This document shows, one piece after another, positions 27,102 to 35,807 of a stretch of 64,000 nt of DNA. The stretch is taken from the NCBI GenBank assembly GCA_039196965.1, contig JBCCUK010000001.1, positions 124,001 through 188,000 on the forward strand. The letters run 5' to 3'. The DNA is from CALLCD01 sp039196965. GTDB taxonomy: Bacteria > Pseudomonadota > Alphaproteobacteria > Caulobacterales > Hyphomonadaceae. The notes below the pieces were generated by a model. That model did no database searches. It worked only from the letters and a program-made list of their open reading frames with translations, and was not told the origin of the DNA. The position numbers and the translations under genes are program-made. Positions within the stretch are counted from its first letter, which is position 1; the number at the start of each line of letters is the position of its first letter.

Positions 27102-28328
27102 ATGACAACACGAGCATTCGACATCGACGCCATAAGGGCTGAGTTCCCTATTCTCGACCGCGAGGTGAACGGCAAGCCGCTCGTTTATCTCGATAGTGCA
27201 GCAAGCGCCCAGAAGCCGAACGCTGTTGTCGATGCGATGGCCGATCAGGCGCGCACCGCCTACGCCAATGTCCATCGCGGCCTCCACACGCTCGCAAATG
27301 AGACCACTGAGGCCTATGAAGGCGCGCGCGAGGATGTTCGCCGATTTCTGAACGCCCCAGCAACTGAGAACATCGTTTTCACTAAAGGCGCAACCGAGGC
27401 CATCAACCTCGTGGCGGCAGGTCTAGGGGCAGGGATTCAGCCGGGCGACGAAATCGTTCTCTCTATCATGGAGCATCATTCGAATATCGTGCCCTGGCAT
27501 TTTCTCCGAGAACGCTACGGAGCGGTTCTGAAATGGGTCGACCTCACCGAAGATGGGGCCCTCGATATGGAACAGCTCGAAGCCGCCATCGGCCCGAAAA
27601 CCCGCATGGTCGCGCTCACCCACATGTCGAATGTTCTCGGCACCGTCACCGATGCCAAACGCATTGTCGATATCGCCCGCGCTGCCGGTGCTCAGGTGCT
27701 CTTTGATGGTTGTCAGGCAGCTATTCATCTCGACGTGGATGTGCAGGAACATGGCTGCGACTTCTATACTTTCTCTGGCCACAAGCTCTATGGGCCCTCC
27801 GGCATCGGTGTTCTCTACGGCACCGAGGAAGCGCTTACTGCACTGCAACCCTACCAGGGTGGCGGCGAGATGATCGAAACCGTTGCCCGTGATGAGATCA
27901 CCTACAACACGCCGCCTCATAAATTCGAGGCAGGTACGCCGCCCATTCTGGAAGCCATCGGCTTGGGCGCGGCTATTCGCTGGTTCGAAGCCTTCGATCT
28001 TGCCGATATCGAAGCCCATGAACAGGCGCTATATGCTCGCGCTGTCGAAGCGCTTTCCGGAGTGAACGACTTGCATATCCATGGCACAGCGCCGGGCAAG
28101 GGAGCGGTTCTCTCCTTTAGTCTGGAAGAGGCTCATCCCCATGATGTCGCGCAGCTTGTCGATCGCTACGGCGTCGCCATCCGGGCTGGCCATCACTGTG
28201 CCCAGCCTCTCATGGAGTATCTGGGCGTCAGCGCTACAGCCCGGGCAAGCTTCGGCATCTACAATACGGCTGAAGAGGTCGATGCCTTCGCTGAAGCCCT
28301 GGAAAAAGCCCGTTCAATGTTACTTTAG
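27102..28328 (+). CDS. sufS: Cysteine desulfurase SufS
   Basis: PLP enzyme that mobilises sulfur from cysteine for iron-sulfur clusters. 408 residues; PLP Lys228 in SGHKLYGPSG and the persulfide Cys366 in GHHCAQPLM, as in group II desulfurases. sufT and sufA follow on the same strand. sufB, sufC, sufD and sufE are not in the window, so the locus is the distal part of a suf cluster or a split one. Confidence 0.94.
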   Translation: MTTRAFDIDAIRAEFPILDREVNGKPLVYLDSAASAQKPNAVVDAMADQARTAYANVHRGLHTLANETTEAYEGAREDVRRFLNAPATENIVFTKGATEAINLVAAGLGAGIQPGDEIVLSIMEHHSNIVPWHFLRERYGAVLKWVDLTEDGALDMEQLEAAIGPKTRMVALTHMSNVLGTVTDAKRIVDIARAAGAQVLFDGCQAAIHLDVDVQEHGCDFYTFSGHKLYGPSGIGVLYGTEEALTALQPYQGGGEMIETVARDEITYNTPPHKFEAGTPPILEAIGLGAAIRWFEAFDLADIEAHEQALYARAVEALSGVNDLHIHGTAPGKGAVLSFSLEEAHPHDVAQLVDRYGVAIRAGHHCAQPLMEYLGVSATARASFGIYNTAEEVDAFAEALEKARSMLL

Positions 28329-28422
28329 TGCGACGTAGCTGTTCCATGCGCGCAGGTTCGATTAAAGATCTCATCCTCGAAAAACGCTTGGAATCAGGCG
28401 GTAGCTGACCCATATTCCGCCC

Positions 28423-28815
28423 ATGGCAGACGATATGACATCCACTCCCCCTGTGGCAGATACGGCACCCGCCGCAGCTGGGGCAGCATCAGCGCTTCCG
28501 CAGTCCGAGCTGGACCGCATAACCGATGATCTGATCTCGGCGTTTAAGACAGTGCATGACCCCGAAATCCCTGTGGATATCTATGAATTAGGCCTGATTT
28601 ACCGCGTTGATATCGATGATAACCGTAAGGTCGATATAGATATGACGCTCACGGCTCCAGGCTGTCCTGTCGCTGGTGACATGCCGGGCTGGGTTGAGAA
28701 TGCGGCGCGCAGTGTTGAAGGAATTGAGGATGTTGAGGTCCGCTTGACCTTCGATCCGCCGTGGGACCCGTCCAGGATGTCCGATGAAGCGCGCCTCGTG
28801 CTCAATATGCTCTGA
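28423..28815 (+). CDS. sufT: SufT-type iron-sulfur assembly protein (MIP18/DUF59)
   Basis: 130 residues. After an alanine/proline-rich leader of about 30 residues comes the DUF59 domain with HDPEIPVDIYELGLIY and the conserved TAPGCP motif containing the reactive cysteine. SufT proteins assist iron-sulfur cluster maturation. Its position between sufS and sufA supports that role. Confidence 0.9.
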   Translation: MADDMTSTPPVADTAPAAAGAASALPQSELDRITDDLISAFKTVHDPEIPVDIYELGLIYRVDIDDNRKVDIDMTLTAPGCPVAGDMPGWVENAARSVEGIEDVEVRLTFDPPWDPSRMSDEARLVLNML

Positions 28816-28850
28816 TTGAATTACGTGGGAAACGGGCTTACATTCCCTCC

Positions 28851-29207
28851 ATGGCCAGAAGACCACGCCCCAAGATCGTATCTCTCACAGACGCCGCTGC
28901 CGAGCGCGTCCGCGAGATTATGGATGTAAAGGGGGTCGGATTCCTCCGCGTCGGAGTGAAAAATGGCGGTTGCGCTGGCATGGAATATGTCATGGATTAT
29001 GCCGATTCACGCGAACCTCTGGACGAATTGGTTGAGGACAATGGCGTTCAGATCGTCATAGACTCAAAAGCGGTTCTTTTCCTGCTAGGATCGACCGTGG
29101 ATTACGAAATGACGCCGATGCATGAAAAATTCGTGTTCAATAATCCTAACCAGACCGATGCCTGTGGCTGCGGCGAGAGCGTGACCATCGTGCCCGTCGC
29201 CTCCTAA
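28851..29207 (+). CDS. sufA: SufA/IscA-type iron-sulfur carrier
   Basis: 118-residue A-type carrier with the three conserved cysteines Cys41 (GGCAGMEY), Cys105 and Cys107 (CGCGES) that bind a cluster or iron for delivery to target proteins. It is the last gene of the sufS-sufT-sufA run; no terminator hairpin is obvious after it. Confidence 0.92.
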   Translation: MARRPRPKIVSLTDAAAERVREIMDVKGVGFLRVGVKNGGCAGMEYVMDYADSREPLDELVEDNGVQIVIDSKAVLFLLGSTVDYEMTPMHEKFVFNNPNQTDACGCGESVTIVPVAS

Positions 29208-29579
29208 CAGTGGCGGCATTCTAACGTCAGCCTCATCCCCTATGTTAACTCCTCTGACTGCAGACTGCTCTTGAGCCGAATATCTGTTTTGACGATCTTC
29301 AAGGCAAAAGGCGCGACGGTAAAAACAGCATTGAATTTGCGATCGACATATAATATCGATTGATATGTAAAAATCGAGCGTGAAGTCAGCAAGTACGACT
29401 TGAGTACTGTTGTATCCCCTCATCGCACTTCTTCGAAACATTCAGAACTAAAACCCTGATCAAGAGCCATGAAGGAATGATTGTATTGCGCCTGTGACAG
29501 GCGGCACGGTGGATGATTTCAGCGTGAAGATCGACTATGGCGACTGCATAACACTATTATGTGCTGGAGGAGAAAAGCC
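29208..29579. other. Intergenic region upstream of cobO
   Basis: 372 bases without a convincing gene. An AT-rich patch at 29338-29370 contains interleaved inverted repeats: ATCGA (29342-29346) with TCGAT (29356-29360), and ACATAT (29346-29351) with ATATGT (29363-29368). This could be a promoter-operator. I see no cobalamin riboswitch: the CCGCAACTG and AGCCAGG landmarks are missing. Confidence 0.45.
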
Positions 29580-30179
29580 ATGAGCGACGCCGAGACGCAC
29601 AAAGCCAAAATGCTGGAACTGCAAGCTGAGCAGAAGCGCAAGCGGGCTGAAGCCCGCGATCCGGGTCGCGGGCTTGTGTTGGTCCACACCGGTGACGGCA
29701 AAGGTAAGTCGAGCTCCGCTTTCGGAGTCATCATCCGTGCTTTGGGGTGGGGGCAGAAGGTCGGTGTGGTCCAATTCATCAAGGGAAAATGGGTAACCGG
29801 TGAAAAGCGGTTCTTCAAAGAGCTTGGCAAGGTCGACTGGCATACGATGGGCGACGGCTTTACCTGGGATACTCAGGATCGTGACCGCGACATTGCCGCG
29901 GCCGAGGCAGCTTTCGACCGAGGACGGGAGATGATGGTAAGTGGTGATTACGATCTCATTGTGCTTGATGAGATCAACATAGCGCTGCGTTATGACTATC
30001 TGGAAATCGACACTGTTCTTGAGGCCCTGAAAGCCAGATCAGATCGGACGAGCGTTGTCATTACTGGAAGGGATGCAATGCCAGAGCTTTGCGACTACGC
30101 TGACTTGGTGAGTGAGATGCGCGAGATAAAGCACCCCTTCAAAGCTGGTATCAAGGCCCAGCGAGGCATCGATTTTTAG
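29580..30179 (+). CDS. cobO: Cob(I)alamin adenosyltransferase, CobO/BtuR type
   Basis: ATP:corrinoid adenosyltransferase of 199 residues that adds the upper adenosyl ligand. P-loop GDGKGKS is at 38-44 in VHTGDGKGKSSSAFG, and DEINIALRYDY is the conserved acidic motif. The ATG at 29580 follows GGAGGAG by seven bases; an ATG at 29559 lacks a site. bluB starts 14 bases downstream. Adenosylation is needed both for salvage of imported corrinoids and before cobyric acid amidation. Confidence 0.94.
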   Translation: MSDAETHKAKMLELQAEQKRKRAEARDPGRGLVLVHTGDGKGKSSSAFGVIIRALGWGQKVGVVQFIKGKWVTGEKRFFKELGKVDWHTMGDGFTWDTQDRDRDIAAAEAAFDRGREMMVSGDYDLIVLDEINIALRYDYLEIDTVLEALKARSDRTSVVITGRDAMPELCDYADLVSEMREIKHPFKAGIKAQRGIDF

Positions 30180-30193
30180 TATGCCGCCTGCCC

Positions 30194-30817
30194 ATGTCAC
30201 GCTCTGAGTTTGAAGTACTAAGTGAACTCGTCGCTCGCCGGCGCGACGTTCGGCGTTTCCAGACAGATGCGGTGGACATTACACTTCTTGATGATGTGTT
30301 CCGGCTCGTTGAGCTCTCTCCGTCTGTTGGCAATAGCCAGCCATGGAGATGGGTTAGCGTCGACGAGCCAGCGTTGCGGGAGAAGGTCCAGACGAATTTC
30401 GAAGAGGCCAATCGTAGAGCGCGTGAGGCAGTATCGACCGACAAAAAGGAACTCTATGACAGTCTGAAACTTGCGGGCTTGAAGGAAGCGCCGGTTCAAT
30501 TCGCTGTTTTTTGCGATCCAGAGACAGCCCAGGGAGATGGTCTTGGTCGACAAACCATGCCGGAGGCTCTTCATTATTCGGTAGTGTGTGCGCTTATGAC
30601 TTTCTGGTTGGCGGCAAAGGCAAAAGGTCTTGGCGTCGGATGGATTTCAATACTTGATAGCGAGGCGATCTCAAAATTGCTTGGTGTTCCAAGCACATGG
30701 GAACTCATTGCCTATCTTTGTGTCGGCTATCCCATGGAGGAGCATTATGATCCAGAACTAGAGCGTTTTGGATGGCAAGATAGAGTTTGGTCGCGTGAGA
30801 ACATTTTTAGGCGCTGA
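30194..30817 (+). CDS. bluB: 5,6-dimethylbenzimidazole synthase
   Basis: Oxygen-dependent flavin-fragmenting enzyme that makes the lower ligand of B12 from reduced FMN. 207 residues with the nitroreductase-like fold; RRRDVRRFQ near the start and SPSVGNSQPWRW are BluB hallmarks. It is paired with cobO. Having a lower-ligand gene shows the cell can rebuild cobalamin from imported incomplete corrinoids. Confidence 0.92.
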   Translation: MSRSEFEVLSELVARRRDVRRFQTDAVDITLLDDVFRLVELSPSVGNSQPWRWVSVDEPALREKVQTNFEEANRRAREAVSTDKKELYDSLKLAGLKEAPVQFAVFCDPETAQGDGLGRQTMPEALHYSVVCALMTFWLAAKAKGLGVGWISILDSEAISKLLGVPSTWELIAYLCVGYPMEEHYDPELERFGWQDRVWSRENIFRR

Positions 30818-30883
30818 CTAAGGTTAGATGTGTAAATCTTGCCCTGAATTGACTGTGCCGGGTTTTTCCTCTACGCGCAAAAT

Positions 30884-31043
30884 CAGATGGTGCTTCTTGA
30901 GGAAGCTAAGAGGGAAGCCGATGGAAATTCGGCGCTGTACCCGCAACTGTTAGCCCTGAGCTGATGGCCATTAAGTCACTGGATCTGTCGATCCGGGAAG
31001 ACGGCCCGAAGCGTTGAACGGCAAGCCAGGAAACCTGCCATCG
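30884..31043 (+). promoter_or_regulatory. Cobalamin riboswitch
   Basis: Landmarks of the cobalamin aptamer occur in order: GAGGGAAGCC (about 30910), CCGCAACTG (30941-30949), a B12-box variant GTCACTGG (30975-30982) and AAGCCAGGAAACCTGCC (31023-31039). Another 190 bases lead to the btuB start. In that stretch CCTCTCC (31110-31116) can pair with the btuB Shine-Dalgarno GGAGGGG (31221-31227), which suggests B12 represses translation by hiding the ribosome site. The aptamer call is firm; the pairing is an inference. Confidence 0.93.
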
Positions 31044-31233
31044 CGTCGTTCGTCCGGAGACCGGGAAAAGTTCTCTGTGGGCGGGAAGGCCAGACCTGTT
31101 ATGGCTGGGCCTCTCCTTAGAAACGACACTTGAAAAGGGCCTGGCCGCCCGCCTGGGAATTTTCTCATGGGGCCAGACATGTCGTTTATGCGCGCCGATT
31201 CCGACGGGTGGCGAGGCGCTGGAGGGGAAACCC

Positions 31234-33180
31234 ATGAATTATCGTTCCGCGCTCTTAGGCGCTGTTTCACTTTCGCTTGGTATTCATTTGCCTGTCGTAG
31301 CTACAGCGGCTGCCCAAACCGTAGGCGAGAGCGTGCCTGCAGCGGATGAACCTATCGAAGACGATGATCGTCTCGATACGATTATCGTAACTGGAACACG
31401 CTTTGAAACATCTATCGATCAGTTGGGCCAGTCGGTCACCGTCATCACGGCGGAAGACATTGAGGCACGCCAGCAAATCCAGGTTTTCGACGCCCTTGCC
31501 TTGGTCCCTGGGGTGCAGACCTCACGGTCGGGTCCGATCGGTACGACGTCTACTGTGTTCGTTCGAGGTGCCCCCAGCAATACAACCCTGGTGGTGCAGG
31601 ATGGTATCGTGCTGAATAACCTCGCTGCCACAAGTGGGGGTTTCAACTTCGCAAACTTCGACACGAGCGATGTGGAACGGATAGAGGTGATCCGTGGTGC
31701 GCAATCCACCATTTATGGGTCTGACGCTATCGGCGGGGTGATCAACATTATAACGAGGTCAGGTACGGAAGGGCTTGGCGGTTCGGCCAGTCTGGAGGGT
31801 GGTTCCTTTGGCACATTTCGCGGACACGCTACCGTGCTCGGTGGCAACGAAAAGGCGAACGGTCGCATTACGGTCGGCGGCGTTAGAGCAGACGGCTTCT
31901 CAGCACAAAGCGACAACGACGAAGATGACGGCTTTGAGAATATCACAGTCTCATCGCGCGTTGGTTTCCAACCGCTTGATTCGCTGAAAATTGATGGAGT
32001 CATCAGGTATTCTGATAGCGAAGTGGACTTCGATGGCTTCCCTACCGATTTTGCCGTTTCGGACACTCAGGAACTGAATGTTGCCGCTTTCGCTACCCAT
32101 GAGTCACTCGGAGGCCGATTGAGCAATCGATTCGGCATCACTTATTCCACGCTAGACTCAATCAATCTGAATGATGAAGGCGGGGACGAAGGCGATGGGG
32201 TTCCGAGCGAAGTTACTTTTCTGCAGGAAGGTGAACGCTTGTCCTATGAGTACCAAGGCGCTTTTCAGGCGACAGATTGGCTCGACCTGATCGTCGGCGC
32301 TGAACGCGAAGAAGCCGAGGCAAATGTGCCGATCGCCTTCGTATTTTTCAACGAAGAGGTGAATCAGACTTCCGGGTACGGACTCGCTCGCATTCAACCG
32401 AGAGACTGGATCGACTTTACCGTCGGCGTACGCCACGATGACAATTCAATGTTTGGTGGCTCCACCACGGCCAACGCTGCAGGTAATATCCGGGTCGAAC
32501 AGACGGGCACAATCTTGCGCGGCAGCTATTCCGAGGGTTTTCGTGCACCGTCACCAGGACAGCTTGGAGCCAATGCGAATAATCTGGATGCGATACTGGG
32601 CACCGGACTCGACCCAGCTCTCGAACCTGAGACGTCGACTGGCTGGGATATCGGAGTTCAACAAACACTTCCGATCTTTAATACAGTTCTGGGGGTCGCA
32701 TATTTCCAATCGGACATCGATAATCTGATAGCATTCCAGTCCGTTGGCCCCGCTTTTGCGCCCGCTTTTTTCAATGTGGACGAAGTGGATATCGAGGGCG
32801 TGGAAGTGACCCTGTCTGTCAGCCCATTCGATGGCTTACTTTTGGAAGCGAATTACACATATCTTGAAGCGGTGGATGCTGCCACTGGCATACAGTTGGA
32901 CAACCGTCCAGAAAATCGCGCCACTTTCGATGTCAGTTGGGCGGCGACCGACAAGCTCAATCTCGGCGCACAGTTGATCGTCAATGGGGATGAAACCGAG
33001 AGCTTCGGTGATCCGCTCGACAGTTTTGCCGTGTTGAACTTACGAGCGGACTACGCATTGAACGACACTTTCACGCTATTCGCGCGGCTCGATAACGCTA
33101 CTGATAACAATTATGTAGACAATAGCGGTTTCAATACTCCTCCTCTCTCAGGCTTTGGAGGCATCCGCGCGAAGTTCTGA
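31234..33180 (+). CDS. btuB: TonB-dependent outer-membrane corrinoid receptor (BtuB-like)
   Basis: 648 residues: signal peptide (LLGAVSLSLGIHLPVVATAAAQ), a TonB-box-like DTIIVTG, the plug domain (GVQTSRSGPIGTTSTVFVRG and VIRGAQSTIYGSDAIGGVINI) and a 22-strand-type barrel ending in a C-terminal phenylalanine (GGIRAKF). Substrate assignment to B12 rests on the riboswitch and the btuFCD genes that follow. A strong GGAGGGG Shine-Dalgarno precedes the start. Confidence 0.93.
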   Translation: MNYRSALLGAVSLSLGIHLPVVATAAAQTVGESVPAADEPIEDDDRLDTIIVTGTRFETSIDQLGQSVTVITAEDIEARQQIQVFDALALVPGVQTSRSGPIGTTSTVFVRGAPSNTTLVVQDGIVLNNLAATSGGFNFANFDTSDVERIEVIRGAQSTIYGSDAIGGVINIITRSGTEGLGGSASLEGGSFGTFRGHATVLGGNEKANGRITVGGVRADGFSAQSDNDEDDGFENITVSSRVGFQPLDSLKIDGVIRYSDSEVDFDGFPTDFAVSDTQELNVAAFATHESLGGRLSNRFGITYSTLDSINLNDEGGDEGDGVPSEVTFLQEGERLSYEYQGAFQATDWLDLIVGAEREEAEANVPIAFVFFNEEVNQTSGYGLARIQPRDWIDFTVGVRHDDNSMFGGSTTANAAGNIRVEQTGTILRGSYSEGFRAPSPGQLGANANNLDAILGTGLDPALEPETSTGWDIGVQQTLPIFNTVLGVAYFQSDIDNLIAFQSVGPAFAPAFFNVDEVDIEGVEVTLSVSPFDGLLLEANYTYLEAVDAATGIQLDNRPENRATFDVSWAATDKLNLGAQLIVNGDETESFGDPLDSFAVLNLRADYALNDTFTLFARLDNATDNNYVDNSGFNTPPLSGFGGIRAKF

Positions 33181-34061
33181 TGAGAAGATTGATAGGTATG
33201 CTGAGAGTTTTCGCGGAGGGGTTATTCCTCGCCGCTGCTTCATGCCTGTCTGCTTGTGATAGCGCTCAAACCGAAGCGCCGGTTTCCAGCGAAGTTACAG
33301 ATCGCCCTCAACGCATTGTCAGCCTCGACTTTTGCGCTGATCAATATGTTCTGAAACTGGCCGACCGCGAACAAATCCTGGCGGTGTCGCCAGACGCTGT
33401 GAAGGACTTTTCCTACATGCGAGACGCTGCGGAAGGGGTGTCTAGTGTGCGCCCTGTCGCGGAAGATGTGCTCATTCTAAAACCCGATCTGGTCGTGCGG
33501 GCCTATGGCGGCGGGCCGGGTGCCGCAGCGTTCTTTGAGCGGGCCGGCGTGCCGGTTTTGCAGGTTGGTTTTGCCTCGAATATCGATGGTGAGGATATGG
33601 GATCCATCCCGAGCCTTATCGAGCATATGGCGAATAGTCTCGGGCATCCTGCGCGGGGTGAGGCGCTTGTTTCCGATTTTCGCAACAGGCTTAGTGCTTT
33701 TAGCAATGATAGGAGGGATAAATCAGCGCTCTACATGACCCCGGCCGGGGTCACCACCGGACCGGGCTCGCTCATTCACGAGATGCTACTTGCCGCTGGA
33801 TTGGAGAACTTCCAGAGGCAACCCGGCTGGCGGTCACTGCCTTTGGAGCGGCTGGCTTATGAGCAACCTGATCTTGTTGCCGCAGCCTTTTTTAGGACAC
33901 TGACCAACCATCCTGATGCCTGGAGCGCTTCAAGGCATCCGGTTGCAAGGGGGCAGCTTGCCGAGCCCGATACTGTTCCCATACAGGGCGCATGGACGGC
34001 ATGCGGTGGCTGGTTCATTCTTGATGCCATCGAGGCGCTGACTGAAGGGGCCGGTAGATGA
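33180..34061 (+). CDS. btuF: Corrinoid ABC transporter substrate-binding lipoprotein (BtuF-like)
   Basis: 293 residues. The signal peptide ends in a lipobox, LSAC, with Cys26, so the protein is probably a lipoprotein rather than soluble like E. coli BtuF. The class III binding-protein fold starts at RIVSLDFCADQYVLKLADREQILAVS. The start codon shares its A with the btuB stop (TGATG), and btuC starts in an ATGA overlap, so the genes are translationally coupled. Confidence 0.9.
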   Translation: MRRLIGMLRVFAEGLFLAAASCLSACDSAQTEAPVSSEVTDRPQRIVSLDFCADQYVLKLADREQILAVSPDAVKDFSYMRDAAEGVSSVRPVAEDVLILKPDLVVRAYGGGPGAAAFFERAGVPVLQVGFASNIDGEDMGSIPSLIEHMANSLGHPARGEALVSDFRNRLSAFSNDRRDKSALYMTPAGVTTGPGSLIHEMLLAAGLENFQRQPGWRSLPLERLAYEQPDLVAAAFFRTLTNHPDAWSASRHPVARGQLAEPDTVPIQGAWTACGGWFILDAIEALTEGAGR

Positions 34062-35053
34062 GCGGTGGGCGGGCCTTCGTGATACCGGGACTGACGCTTG
34101 CCAGTGTGTTGGCCATCTTTGCCGCCTGTTTGCTGGGATCGACACCCTTGCCGACGGAACGCGTGATTGCGGCTTTCTTTGGCGGTGCTGACATCGGTGA
34201 TCGGCTTGTGGTTTGGTCAATCCGGCTGCCAAGAGCGCTGGCTGCCTTCCTTGTTGGCGGCGCTTTAGGATTAAGTGGCGCAGCGCTGCAAGGGCTACTG
34301 CGCAATCCGCTGGCAGAGCCGGGTGTGCTGGGTGTATCCGCGACAGCCTCGCTTGCGGCAACATTCTCCCTCTATTATGGACTTGTTGGCATCAGTGCCT
34401 GGATCATGCCCATTGCTGCTATTCTCGGCGCGCTCGCCGCCACCGCACTGTTGGCTGTTGCTGCGATCCGTGCACGTTCGGTTGTGACTCTGATTTTGAT
34501 CGGCGTGGGGCTTTCCAGCTTCGCCGGAGCTCTCATGAGCCTCCTCATGAACCTGGCACCGAACCCGTTCTCACTCTCTGACATGGTCAACTGGATGCTT
34601 GGTTCAGTTGCCAATCGCAGCTTTAACGAAATCGTCCTTGCACTGCCGTTTCTTGTCGCTGGCAGCGGTATACTCCTCGCTACGCGGCGCGGACTATCGG
34701 CGCTCACCCTTGGCGAGGAAGCCGCGAGTGGTGTTGGACTTAATCTCCATCGCCAACGTATCCTGACAGTGCTCGGCGCTGGCCTTGCGACAGGGGCTTC
34801 GGTGGCGCTTGCTGGAGCTATCGGATTTGTCGGCATCGTTGCCCCCCATCTCGTTCGACCGTTTGTTGACCATGATCCGGCACGTTCGCTTGTTCCGTCA
34901 GCACTACTCGCGGGATTGATCCTGGTGATTGCAGATATTGGCGTACGGATCATTCCAACTGACAGTGAGCTGAAGCTCGGCGTGGTTGCCGCCTTGATTG
35001 GTGCGCCAATCTTTATCTGGATCGCCATGCAGAGGCGGGCCGTCCATGACTGA
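34058..35053 (+). CDS. btuC: Corrinoid ABC transporter permease (BtuC-like)
   Basis: 331-residue FecCD-family permease with about ten transmembrane helices. Diagnostic segments are RLPRALAAFLVGGALGLSGAALQG..NPLAEPGVLGVS near the N-terminus and GAIGFVGIVAPHLVRP toward the end. It forms the membrane channel of the BtuCDF importer. Confidence 0.94.
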   Translation: MSGGRAFVIPGLTLASVLAIFAACLLGSTPLPTERVIAAFFGGADIGDRLVVWSIRLPRALAAFLVGGALGLSGAALQGLLRNPLAEPGVLGVSATASLAATFSLYYGLVGISAWIMPIAAILGALAATALLAVAAIRARSVVTLILIGVGLSSFAGALMSLLMNLAPNPFSLSDMVNWMLGSVANRSFNEIVLALPFLVAGSGILLATRRGLSALTLGEEAASGVGLNLHRQRILTVLGAGLATGASVALAGAIGFVGIVAPHLVRPFVDHDPARSLVPSALLAGLILVIADIGVRIIPTDSELKLGVVAALIGAPIFIWIAMQRRAVHD

Positions 35054-35807
35054 GCTGACAGTCAGGGATGTATCTGTGAAGGCGGGGGATGCAGTGCTCG
35101 TCGAAGATGCAAGTTTCCGCCTTGCACGAGGTGAATTCGTTGCTTTGCTCGGTCCGAATGGTGCTGGTAAGACTAGCCTTATCCGCGCGAGCCTCGGTCT
35201 CGCAGTGCCGACATCCGGTGACGCACGTCTCGATGGTGAGATCACAAGCAATCTTTCCCCGATTACCCGCGCGCAAAAGCTTGCCTATTTGCCACAAATT
35301 CGTCCGCTCGCCTGGCCAAACACGGTTCGCGACGTGGTCGCTCTCGGCCGGTTCTCCCACGGAGCAGTATTGGGGCGACTGAAGCGCACTGACGCTGAAG
35401 CAGTGGACCGGGCGCTCGCTGCCTGCGATCTCTCCGCGCTCGCGAATCGGAATTCCGATACGCTGTCCGGCGGCGAGCTTGCCCGCATGCACTGTGCACG
35501 CGCTTTTGCCGCCGAAGCGCCGCTGCTAATCGCAGACGAACCGATCGCTGCGCTCGATCCGCGTCACCAATTTCGTATTCTTGACCTGATTGCTGAGTAT
35601 GTCCGTCAGGGCGGCGGTGCACTTGTTGTGCTGCATGATATCGGACTGGCTGCGCGTTATGCTTCGCGCCTGATCTGGATGAAGGATGGCCGTATTCTCG
35701 CCGATGGTCCGCCATCGGAGACACTGACAAAAGATCGGCTTGAAATCACTTATGGGGTCCGCGCAACGGTCGACGGGATCAAAGTTGAGATGGATGGTCC
35801 GATATGA
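35046..35807 (+). CDS. btuD: Corrinoid ABC transporter ATPase (BtuD-like)
   Basis: 253 residues: Walker A GPNGAGKT (36-43), signature LSGGELARMHCARA and Walker B LLIADEPIAALD, followed by the switch histidine in VVLHDIGLAARYA. The ATG at 35046 overlaps the end of btuC by eight bases; the longer frame from 34998 lies wholly inside btuC and is rejected. cobQ starts in an ATGA overlap. Confidence 0.93.
   Translation: MTELTVRDVSVKAGDAVLVEDASFRLARGEFVALLGPNGAGKTSLIRASLGLAVPTSGDARLDGEITSNLSPITRAQKLAYLPQIRPLAWPNTVRDVVALGRFSHGAVLGRLKRTDAEAVDRALAACDLSALANRNSDTLSGGELARMHCARAFAAEAPLLIADEPIAALDPRHQFRILDLIAEYVRQGGGALVVLHDIGLAARYASRLIWMKDGRILADGPPSETLTKDRLEITYGVRATVDGIKVEMDGPI

Noticed and set aside
28340..28375. 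GGTTCGATT resembling a tRNA T-arm
   Set aside because: No acceptor, D or anticodon arms can be built around it.
29205..29220. CAGTGGC, the complement of a B12 box, after sufA
   Set aside because: It is an isolated 7-mer on the wrong strand; no other riboswitch landmark is nearby.
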